Below, in pieces: positions 10,943 to 20,756 of a stretch of 64,000 nucleotides of DNA (positions are counted from its first letter, which is position 1; each line of letters starts with the position of its first letter). This stretch comes from Agaricus subrufescens. Its lineage: Eukaryota > Basidiomycota > Agaricomycetes > Agaricales > Agaricaceae. The stretch covers positions 5,890,001-5,954,000 of the forward strand of contig CM057057.1 in NCBI GenBank assembly GCA_029945375.1. Reading direction: 5' to 3'. The notes below the pieces were generated by a model. That model made no database searches. It was not told the DNA's origin and was given only the letters and a program-made list of their open reading frames with translations. The position numbers and the translations under genes were made by a program.

Positions 10943-11944
10943 ACATCAAGTTTAAACGTATTGAATAGATACATTCGCGTTGTGTGGTAATCGGGGCTCC
11001 CAGAAACGCGACTCTATTGTTAAATGCCCTGTTCCCGCTCCTGACTGCCTCCAAAGTATCTTTTACAAACGTACAGATCAACGCGGGTCGACTTAGGAGG
11101 AACTGTACCCACGACCATAGGTCGAGAATTCATACGGGTTGGGGTTACGCATATGCAGGAGCAGCAGTACAAGTACGTCTATGTACTAATCACAAAAACC
11201 AAGTATCAAATCCCATTCTCTTGCGGTACAGCCCCCCCTGATCCTGCAAGGCAAAAGGAGGGTTCTATAGGAACGAAATGTCCCAAACAATTTGGAAAGG
11301 GCTATCAGCATGGGATAATGCTAGTTTTGGCTGGTGTTATTGTCATGTTATTGTAGCATGAGTCTGTGGTCATTGTAAACGCGAAGATTTTCAGGTGGGG
11401 TCCGTTGACAGGAATATTTATCTTCGTTCCCTCGACTCCTCTTATTCTTATGTCCTGCAGCGGGGCATTATGCATTCTGAATTACACATGCAATATATTA
11501 GATATGCTCATGGTTTATAGTTGTACAACCACAGCACTCGAGATCGAGCAGTTGGTAGTGTGACCATTCGTGGGATGCCTCTTTAGTACCGTTGTAGGCG
11601 CGAGGCCAGCACAGCTTCGTCTTTGTAACCCAACTCTGCTCGCACACATCCCCACTCACGAAGGTTCTACTCGTAGGTGTGTGGCACGAACGCTAAACCT
11701 CTACGATTCTTGTATCGGTCCTCTGAGCACGACCTTTGTTCTCTGTTTGTAGCACTCAAAATCATGCCGCCCCCCGAGTCCAGGCAAACTAAACGAAGGC
11801 GTATTGGCAACACGATCGATCAATCTGGGTCTGGAAGCTCTGCTATGTCTGACTCGGCAACCTCTGGTATGCTTATGCTCTTTGTGCTTGAAGGTACAGT
11901 CATAGCTTATCGTCGCATCAGGCCCTCTTCAGGCCCTCCACCCG
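10943..11944. other. spacer between SDH4 relic and NACHT gene
   Basis: Non-coding as far as I can see. It matches the spacer 61769-62728 in the other copy and, in part, the inverted copy at 45.9-46.3 kb. The region 11764-11944 contains an upstream ATG and possible upstream exon, but its frame does not join the NACHT frame through clear splice sites. Confidence 0.5.
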
Positions 11945-14900
11945 ATGTCTACAACAGACGTAGTCCCTCAATCCGTTTCCCAAGGCCTCGCCATGGCTTC
12001 TCCGCACATGCAAGGTGCATTTCTTTGTATGCTTTCACGATAATCAGCCGTTCATGATTGTCGCAGTTCTCCCTGGTTCCGGCAGCCTCTTCTCCGGAGC
12101 CCACAACTTCACTATAACTAATTCCATCATGATGGAAACTCCAGGAGAGGATAAAATACGCTATGGTGAGGATCGCTATGTCATCTACTCGAGAATTCTA
12201 CTGATTCGTCTTGTCTTATCCCTAGCTATGGGATTGCTTCTAAAGTATATCATCGATGGTGCAGCTCATGATGATTCTTCACGCCAATACTCTCCCAGAT
12301 GTCATCCCGGCACACGTGAAGCAGTTCTCGAATTACTCCTTACCTGGTTCAACAACATCTCCCGCTTGAAATCCCTTTTCCTGCTGAGTGGGCCTGCTGG
12401 GGTCGGCAAAACTGCCATTATGCAAACCTTTGCGGAAGAAATTGGGGATCGCGTCGTTTCTGTGTTTGTTTCGCGACCAAACAATCGTGATGACCCAAAC
12501 CGTATCTTCGTTACTATCGCGAATCAACTCGCTCATCGTATTGAGGCCTACCGGAACTATATCGTGGACCTAATCACTATCAACCCCGACATTTTCATGA
12601 AAAATATGAACACTCAATTCCAGGCCTTCATCACCGAGCCATTCGTAATGAGGAAGATTGGAGCGGGTGGGCCACCCGTGGCCATCTTACTGGATGGACT
12701 TGACGAGGTCGAGGGTGTGGACCCGCAACGGGACATTATCCGAATCATTAGCAAGTTTACACGGGAGCATCGTGATGCGCCCCTCGCGTGGATTATCGCG
12801 AGTCGTCCGGAGCTCCATATAACCAACACGTTCAAAGAGGCCTCTATACAAGGCCAGTTTGAGTCACACTCTATCTTCATCGATGCCCCGGATGCTCGTG
12901 ATGATGTTCGACGCTTCTTGGTTGACAGCTTCCGCACTATACGAGACGAATTTCCTGGCCCTACCTCGGATGATTGGCCTGGAAATGCTGTCCTCGCCAG
13001 ACTAGCTGCTGCTTCCTCTGGCCACTTCATTTTTGCGCAAACTGCGATTCGTTTCATCAAAGATCCTGATCACTCTAATCCTATCTCACGACTCGATCGT
13101 GTCTTATCCGCTATTGATGGTTCGAAGAATGTTCCGAGTACGGAGCAGCCTTTCAGGCATCTCGATAACTTGTATAGGGAGATTCTCTTGAGAATCCCAC
13201 CTGAGTTGTTACCCATAACAAAACTCTTGCTTGGCCTGGCATTGTCATTCCGCAGCGACACTGCTTTAGGGCTTTCCGCTTGGTCAGGATCTAGGACTCT
13301 CAGAGGCATGGCCGTGATTCTCCAGCTAGGGCTTCATCAAGTCTATGCTGCTCTCACGAAATGTATATCGACACTTAGGATACCGCCTTGGGAAGAAGCA
13401 CACACAACACCATTGACCTTCTTACACGCTTCTTTCCCCGACTACTTGACAGACGCACAAAGATCAGGAGAGTTCTATATTGATGTGCATGATGTAGAGG
13501 TCGACGCACTATTGGGCTATCTCAACTTGTGGTATACATATTTTGGGGAGAATACTGGTATGTTTGGGTATGCTGATGATCATGTTTAGAGAATGCTCAT
13601 ATTGGTGTTCAGCCTCTGGTACTAATTCGTTTAAAAACAAAATACAAGGAATCTCGGAAAAAGACGCTACGCTATTCACCACAAGCATTCTCGAGGATAT
13701 GGGTCAAGCACTAGTGAATCAGATGGTTGAGAGGCATGAGGCTCGTGGAGGGGTCACGTCGGAGTCCCAGCGAAAGCACAATGAGTTTTTAAACTCCTTA
13801 CAAAACATTAACATGATTCATCTATGGAAGTACAACCATGGTCCCCTCGCTCGATGTCCTGACATCATATTTTCATTTGTTAAACGAGCATTCGAAACTT
13901 GGGGGGTAATATCATACATAAAATCAAGTGTTTCACACTCTCACTATTGCTACAGGAATATCCACACATGGCTGGTAATAGTGACATGTTTAAGAAGGTC
14001 CATTTGAAAGACCTGAATATTGACTATGACAATAATGAAAATTATACAGTTGTAAAGGTAAGTATGTCAGTTACTAAGGCATGGTCTGTGACTGACCATT
14101 TTCTCTTCCACAATTCCTGGATCAGGATGTAAGTCTATCTGTTGGTGACTTGGAATCAGTGACTCATCTTCCTCTTCCATCATTCCTGGATCAGGATGTA
14201 AGTTCATTTGTTGGTAACCTGGGATCAGTGACTTATCATTTCTTTTCCACAATTCCTGGGTTAGTCTGTAAGTCCATCTGTTGGTGACCTGGGGTCTGTG
14301 GCTCATCAATTTCTCTTCCACAATTCCTGGATTAGCCTGTAAGTCCATCTTTTGGTGACCTGGGGCCTGTGGCTTAACAATTTCTCTTCCACAATTCCTG
14401 GATTAGAATGTAAGTCTATCTTTTGTTGACCTAGGGTCTGTGGCTCATTAATTTCTCTTCCACAATTTCTGGATCAGCCTGTAAGTTCATCTGTTAGTGA
14501 ACTGGGATTTATGACTCACCATTTCTGTTCCATAACTCCTGGACCAGATGGTAAGTCTATCAGTTGGTGACTTGGGATCTGTGACTCATCATTTCCTCTT
14601 TCACAACTCCTGGATCAGTATGTAAGTCCATCTGTTGGTGACCTGGGTATGTGGCTCATTATTTCTGTTCCATAATTCCTGGACCAGATGGTAAGTCTAT
14701 CAGTTGGTGACTTGGGATCTGTGACTCATCATCTCCTCTTCAATAATTCCTGGATCAGCTGGTAAGTCCATCTGTTGGTGACCTGGGGTCTGTGACTCAT
14801 CATTTCCTTTTCCATAATTCCTGGATTAGTTTGTAAGTCCATTTGTTAGTGACCTGGGGTCTGTGGCTCATCATTTCCTCTATTACAATTCCTGGATTAG

Positions 14901-15708
14901 CCTGTAAGTCCATTTGTCAGTGACCTGGGGTCTCTGACTCACCATTTCCTTTTCAACAATCCTTGGATCAGCTAGTAAGTCCATCTGTTGGTGACCTGGG
15001 GTCTGTGACTCATCATTTCCTTTTCCACAATTCCTGGATCAGTTTGTAAGTCCATTTGTTAGTGACCTGGGGTCTGTGGCTCATCATTTCCTCTACTACA
15101 ATTCCTGGATCAGCCTGTAAGTCCATTTGTCAGTGACCTGGGGTCTGTGGCTCATCATTTCCTTTTCCACAATTCCTGGAAATCAGTGGGTAAGTCCATC
15201 TGTTGGTGACCTGGGGTCTGTGACTCATCATTTCCTCTTCTACAATTCCTGGTTCAGCATGTAAGTAACTCAATTCATGAACTGCAGTTTATAAATAATC
15301 TTTTCATTCCATTTCTCAAGTTTATGGATAATCAGACAAAACTGTTTTTGCAAGAATCACCAGATCTTCCTGTGCTTATATGTGGAGCAGTTTTCAATGG
15401 CCAAGTTGCTTTTTTTGCAGGAGATAAATGTGGGAACAGTTATCATATTGTTCCTTATGTTAAAATTCATAAAGACATTAGTAGAATAGTCAGGTGATAC
15501 ATAGGAATAATCATGTGATCTCATATATACTTGCTGCATTTCTTTCTCTTGTCTTCAGTTGTTCCTATCACCTGAAGACTCATATGTATTTATGTCATAT
15601 ACAGTCAACAGGTTATGGGCCTTGCTATCAACCAACTGTAGGATACATATAGATCTCAAACTGTTAGAACAGTACATTGATACTTACAAAGCTCTGTACA
15701 AATTATGA
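11945..15708 (+). CDS. NACHT-type STAND NTPase with a C-terminal extension read through a single-codon exon array
   Basis: Proposed exons: 11945-12014, 12067-12165, 12226-13557, 13613-13905, 13956-14057, seventeen 3-nt exons inside 14126-15260, 15321-15488, 15559-15708 (TGA 15706). All junctions keep frame; total 754 residues. The ATG at 11945 is chosen because only it joins in frame to LFSGAHNFTITNS, the usual mushroom NACHT lead-in. Then KYIIDGAAHDDSSRQYSPRCHPGTRE, Walker A GPAGVGKTAI, Walker B AILLDGLDEVEG, and the winged-helix-like region to FLHASFPDYL. Family role: nucleotide-driven oligomerising switch in heterokaryon incompatibility or innate immunity. The extension (GISEKDATLF..., ETWGEYPHMAGNSDMF, then LFLQESPDLPVLICGAVFNG and the end HIDLKLLEQYIDTYKALYKL) is not recognised. 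The NACHT part is secure; the joining to the array and last exons is inferred from frame, and a separate gene starting near 13.7 kb is the alternative. Confidence 0.6.
14058..15320 (+). repeat. tandem array of ~71-bp intron-like units, each separated by exactly 3 nt
   Basis: Eighteen GTAAG donors start at 14058, 14129, 14198, 14268, 14339, 14410, 14481, 14551, 14622, 14691, 14762, 14833, 14904, 14975, 15046, 15117, 15190 and 15261. The first seventeen units end in YAG (mostly GGATCAG) after a pyrimidine tract, with a CTCAT-type branch-like motif about 28 nt upstream. Between each YAG and the next GTAAG lie exactly three bases: GAT GAT TCT CCT AAT CCT ATG TAT ATG CTG TTT CCT CTA TTT CCT TGG CAT. 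Unit lengths are 69-73 bp. Higher-order structure is visible: units 7-8 resemble 9-10, and 11-13 resemble 14-16. The flanking sequences 13956-14057 and 15321-15488 are open in the matching phase. Confidence 0.9.
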
Positions 15709-16406
15709 TTTATGCACAGCATCTATCTATGGATGCTTCTACTTATCAAGGCAGAGGATACTGTTTTCTGGCTATCAAAGCTACAAGTGGTAGATTTGGT
15801 ATTGATGCCATCAATATCTGATCAAATGCTGCTGATATGATATCAGAATCCATCTATATGCTGTTCTATAGATGTAATAATCTATTAGGTAGAAATTCAT
15901 TAACTTTTACCTCACTATTGATATTTATTTACTGTATTTTGGCAAAACTCATATTAAGAGGCTGGTTAAACTCAACAATCTAATTTTAGGTAATTCATAC
16001 TATTTTAAAGTCAATTTGCTGCTATAGCACATTTGTTAGGCTTGTACTTGATATATTCTACCTATAATACTCTAGGATTGAATCATGTGAAAATTCCAAA
16101 ATATATCTGAAAACATTAACATTCAATAATACTTCAAAGATTTTAAACATTTTATGTGCACTGGTATATATGTATGTGTGGGGACTTGGTCAGATGTCAT
16201 AATCCAGTCCTAGATGTTTAATGCATGATAAGTATGCAAGGAGAGTCAGTAGTCTGACTTTAACAATTTGGTGCTCACATCTTTATCAGGTTGGGGCATG
16301 GATGGGAGACAGGGTATCATGCAGATGGGTGACCTGTTGATGAGGATGCTGGGTGGCAGCCCAGTGTGTGGTTCTATTTGCCAGACATACAAACTTGTTG
16401 AGCAAG
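15709..16406. other. AT-rich intergenic region
   Basis: No gene recognised. Composition is clearly more AT-rich than the housekeeping parts of the window, like the transposon zone that follows. Short open stretches near 15.72-15.83 kb could be decayed coding sequence but match nothing I know. Confidence 0.4.
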
Positions 16407-16444
16407 CTGGGAAGGAGCCTGACATTGCCAAGTCCCACACTAAT

Positions 16445-17053
16445 TGGGAGTTGGCAATCTCAGCCAAACTGATGTATTGTTTGCTCATATTTGTTCTTCC
16501 TAAAGTAGAAGCAGAAAGTGTTGCCTCCCTTTTCTGAGTCAACAAGCAGCTTAAATAGTCTCAACTTGTAGAAGTTGATTAGTCTACTTGATTATTCAAA
16601 TTGATTGGCTTGAGAGTTCTTGTAATTCAACTCCAAAATGAGATAATATATCTCCTGGGGCTCTACCCCCATCTGCTTGTACAACTCTCAAGCCAATTAA
16701 AAGATATTTGCTCCAAAATCTTATCCATAAAGTATTTTTTGCTATATATGGTGCAGGATGTTCAGAAAAGGGAGAACAATCAAGCTTGGAAGTGACTGAG
16801 ATACATGTGTGACATATGTGACAAATGCAACACTTTGGACAAGATTGACACCAATACTAAGTTTCTACACTTGTGACATAGGCCATGGTGCTCTAATTAC
16901 AGCACTAAACCATTACATTTGCCTGTGAGGCTGCCTTTACATTGAAAGGAGCCCATGTCAATGGAATACATGGTCAAAGTAGTGACAACACATTTTGGGT
17001 GGCTGTGCACTGATAAATCAGCACACTAATTTGGCTGAGATTGCCGACTCCCC
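16445..17053 (+). mobile_element. ~610-bp element copy A with 24-bp terminal inverted repeats
   Basis: Begins TGGGAGTTGGCAATCTCAGC and ends with its near-perfect reverse complement, GCTGAGATTGCCGACTCCC. It is a direct repeat of 23734-24346. A central hairpin is formed by GGCTTGAGAGTT and AACTCTCAAGCC about 55 nt apart, with GAGATAATATATCTC-type and GGGGCTCTACCCC palindromes inside. No protein is encoded. Copy A is further enclosed by an outer inverted repeat, CTGGGAAGGAGCCTG at 16407-16421 and its exact complement at 17053-17067, which copy B lacks. Either a non-autonomous DNA transposon (MITE-like) or the terminal repeats of a larger element; no target-site duplication is convincing. Confidence 0.8.
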
Positions 17054-17272
17054 AGGCTCCTTCCCAGTCCCTCACTGAACTTGCAAATCATGTGAAGTGA
17101 TTACAAACTTCATTTGGCAAGCATCAGTGAGGTGCTGGAGACATATGTGAATTGGCCATCACCAAGCCTCACACCCACTTTCTAACATACTGCATTAGTA
17201 CAAGCATTAAACATATTATTTCTGGAAAACCAATTAAGCTATTTATATACCATCATGTAGAGGCCTACTGCC

Positions 17273-20200
17273 ATGTCCCAGATCCCAGCTCAGCAGCTCA
17301 AAGAACCCATCTCACTGTGGACATCCAAGTGTATCCAGGATCTAGTTCAAAAAAGATTTAATAAGCAAGCTTGTTGGTATCAAATAGAAGCCGCAAGGGC
17401 CATGTATTCCCACCAAGATGTGATTGGCTGTGTCCAAACTGGGGCCAGCAAAACTCTATCCTTCTGGATCCCTTTGCTCAGGGCCAATGAGGACAAACAC
17501 ATCAAGATTCTTTTTGTTATCAGTCCTCTTAATGTGCTTGCTCAGGATCAGGCCAGGGAGCTGCAGAAAGTTGGGATCTTGGTCATTGCTGTCTCTGCCA
17601 AAAATGCATCAGCAAAGACATTCAAAGTATGTACCTTGTTTGACACCTGCAAGCCCAGGTCTCTCTCTCATTGAAAATAGGATCTGGAGTCTGGAAAATA
17701 TCAAGTCATCATTACCAACCCTGAAATCCTAGTCTCAAGTGACAGACTCAAGAAACTATAGAACATGTCATCTTTTACTCAGTGCTGTTATATTCCGTTT
17801 CCAGAACTTTCCAATCATTCCTGACGTTTCCTTTTCTATCTAGAATGTTCCAATTCCATTTCCGGTACATTCCAAGGAATCCCGCTGTCAAGTTTCCTTT
17901 TGATGGGATCCACTCGGGACCGTTGTCTTTTGGGTTCCTCTAATTGGTAAGTCCGCTTCCTGGAACCGGTAGTGGTTGGCCGGTTATGCCATAGTTCCTT
18001 TCCAGGACTATGGTTGCGCTCCCACGGTCGCTCTATGACCAACGCAACGCGGGCCATAACTTTCCAACGGCCAACGCAACTGTATCTGGATTGGTACTCA
18101 TTCCTATTGCAATGCGATTGCCATACAGTATCTCTATTCTGATTCCTATTTCTATTATCCAGAACTATTCCTTTTCTGTACTTTACTCCTGTACACCTTT
18201 GTATATAAGTTCCGCATTCCTGTATCTATTCCTCAGTCTGAAATTGACTTAGATTATATTCCCTCTTGATTCCTACCTTTCCACTAAGTGTCCTGCAACT
18301 CACATTCTTTTCCGCTATTGCTCTCTAGGCATCCAGAACCTGCTGGAGGGCACAGTGCACCTTTGTGTCGCTGAGGTCAATGCCTATCCCCAAATCGGGA
18401 CCGCCTAGTTCTGACTCTGCGGTTGTAGTCTTAACAAGTGCATTCTCACATTCATTTTTGACAAGGCCCACTGCATAACTCAGTGGGGCAAATTCAGGAA
18501 GGCATATCTCACTGTTGGGATCATCAGGGGCCTCATACCCCATTTCATGCCTTTCTACCTTACCTCCACAACTTTTCCAGTACCTCTACTTAATGAAACT
18601 TGGAAGCTCTTGCACATGAGTTCATCAAACACAGTTGATCTGTTGTGTTCAAATGAACAACCCAATATTGCATTGATGGTTCATGAAATAGTCTACCCCT
18701 CATCTTTGTATCACAATCTCAACTTCCTCATACTATATAATTGGCAAGACAGCATGCCAAAGCCAAGAAAGTTCATTGTCTTCTTTGATAATATCAAAGA
18801 ATCAGAACAAGCAACGGTTTACCTGCAGGCATGACTACTCAAGGAATATCACAACAAGATTACATACTTTCACTCAAAACCATGAGTGCACAGTATCACA
18901 AGAAGACATTTGAAGAGTTTCATAAAGGGAATATTTGGGGTCTTTTTTGTATGGATGCATTTGGTCTCATAAGTCATATGTTACTTAGAGATACATACTA
19001 ATGTATAGCCCCAGGGGATGGACATAGGGGACATAGAAATCATTGTCCAATATCGAGCAACATGTGATTTCTGTACTCTATGGCAACACTTTGGTTGTGC
19101 AGCACAATGTGAGGGGGTGCAAGGGGTTGGGATGTTATTGGTGGAGAAGAAGGACACCACAGCAAAGTGAAAAGGGAATGCTACATCTAGTCTCAACACG
19201 GTGTACTAAGAACAATGAAGAAGGTGAGAAAAAATGTCAATGGCAAACTTATGACCTAGACAAGTCTGAGTCCATGCTTGTCAAGGAAGAACAAGTGCCC
19301 AAGATACAAGTATCATCTGAGCCTGCCAAAGAATGGATGTGCGAAAGGAAGCACTGCTATGCAAAGCCAGAGATTGCCCCAAAGGATCCAACAAATGCAA
19401 AGAAATGGAAAGCCCTGGGTGTCATACTGGGGACCACTATAGATGACTATATAAATCTGCTGTCATTTATTTCTTGTTGTCATATTGTCCCCCAGTTATA
19501 TTTCAACAATGATGAGTGGAGTGAGTCTGACTGTTTGAAGTGTTGTACCACTAAACTTTATTTGATTAGTCACTGAAGGACATCTCCACTGCAACCCTGA
19601 AGCAACTGGTGGCTGCCAGCAATGCAGGCCCCATTCAAAGAATGTCTGCTGTGACAGGTGCCACCCTGATTTCTTTGTTGACTTTTTTGTATCACCCACA
19701 AAACAACTGTCCACTCCCCGACATTCAACACTCCCTATTGACTATTCAAGAGGTCCAGACCACCAGACATTCTGTGATGCACTGTTCCAGTGGCGTGACA
19801 ATCAGGCTGTGCTGCAGCTAGGGGAGGACATTGCTTTTGAGTTTGGTGCAGAGCTTCTGATGTTGAACAAGACAATGTCTCATATAGTTGATTGCTGGGC
19901 TTTTGCAAAGATTGCTGATGTCTCTGACTTGCATAGACAAACACGCTGGCCAGAGGAATGGATCAACACCTGCAGTCAATCTTTAATTGACTTGACTCAT
20001 GCCCATTGTCACACAAAGGCTTCTCAATTGTTTGCAACCCCTGTCCCATCCTCATGTACACCTATAAGCCAATCATATACCAACACCCTTCAAGATGAGT
20101 CTTATGCTGGCTCTCTTGATGTGCTGCAAACTTTCCTTGATACTGCTCACCCTTTTTTACCACCTCCAGCACCACCCTCACCACTGGTACCCTTTACAGC

Positions 20201-20378
20201 TCCTCTGAGACAAACCTGTCAATGCAAAATATGTCAACAATCAGGCCATAATCACTTGTTTCCCCCTTGTCCTTTCTTGAAGTTGCATCTCATCATTGGT
20301 CAAACCTCCAGAACAAACATGCTCACTTTGCCAGACCTCAGCTCTATCAAGAGAGGTAAAAATAGAACTAATGGATAA
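17273..20378 (+). pseudogene. broken RecQ-like (DEAH-type) helicase of a transposon family
   Basis: The 5' part reads QIEAARAMYSHQDVIGCVQTGASKTLSFWIPLL, a RecQ motif 0 plus Walker A in which GKT has become SKT. It continues LFVISPLNVLAQDQARELQK and, after an intron, QVIITNPEIL. Motif II is FDKAHCITQWGKFRKAY instead of DEAHC. Helicase domain 2 follows (KFIVFFDNIKESEQATVYLQA; IVQYRATCDFCTLWQHFG...). There are several in-frame stops and a solo LTR at 17786-18436 splits the frame inside motif II. The downstream stretch to 20378 (e.g. RHTFCDALFQWR-like and PFTAPLRQTCQCKICQQSGH) looks like the C-terminal cysteine-containing region. Such genes spread with transposons in agaricomycetes. Non-functional as it stands. 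Confidence 0.82.
17786..18436 (+). mobile_element. solo LTR of a Ty3/gypsy-like retrotransposon
   Basis: The 651-bp insert starts TGTTATATTCC and ends GTCTTAACA (TGT...ACA) and is flanked by the 5-bp target-site duplication AGTGC (17781-17785 and 18437-18441). A TATATAAG box lies at about 18201. Removing the insert and one AGTGC restores the helicase motif II region, which proves insertion into an existing helicase gene. No internal gag/pol sequence remains, so the full element was lost by LTR-LTR recombination. Confidence 0.9.
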
Positions 20379-20756
20379 TATAGATCAACAGATCCCTCCA
20401 GAGACAACTACTGAACAATCAATTTCATTGCTAGCTCAGGTAACACCTCAACAATCCAATTACACTACAAGGGCAAGTCTGACAATTTCAACTCCTTTGA
20501 CAACCCATTGCTTGTCACCTCCAAACATCACATCCACCGCTGGTCCCTCCTGCACTCCACAAAAGAAAACCTATGATTTTCAAAGTTATGACTGGCTAAA
20601 ATATGACTGGGTTTCTAGCCGCTTGGACTTGTGCTCTATTCAATTGTCAACAAACAGTGTGCCATCATCTACAACCTCATGATTGTCTTCTGGCTCAAGA
20701 TCATAAAAGCTTTCTGTTGCTTTGGTCTCCCTCTCATCTATGATCTTGTGTGCACT

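Larger units (their letters stand above)
9783..13557 (+). repeat. segmental duplicate (copy 1) of the CDC20-3'/SDH4/NACHT block
   Basis: Collinear with 60617 to the window end at 64000: CDC20 3' end, telomere-like motif, SDH4, about 1 kb of spacer, then NACHT NTPase. Spacer blocks also match, e.g. CACTCGAG(A/C)TCGAGC and the AAGGAGGGTT element. Gene order, strand and spacing are conserved. Copy 1 carries decayed CDC20 and SDH4 parts, so the 60-kb locus is the likely donor. The right end cannot be fixed because copy 2 leaves the window. Confidence 0.9.

Noticed and set aside
12015..12066. Start of the NACHT protein at 12015 in a single uninterrupted frame
   Set aside because: It would begin inside a clear 52-nt intron (GTGCAT...TCGCAG). 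The ATG at 11945 joins in frame and has an exact counterpart at 62729.
14058..15320. CRISPR-like or ordinary minisatellite reading of the 71-bp array
   Set aside because: The host is a eukaryote and the variable parts are only 3 nt, so it is not CRISPR. A plain minisatellite remains possible but does not explain the exact YAG-NNN-GTAAG spacing in every unit or the open frames on both sides.
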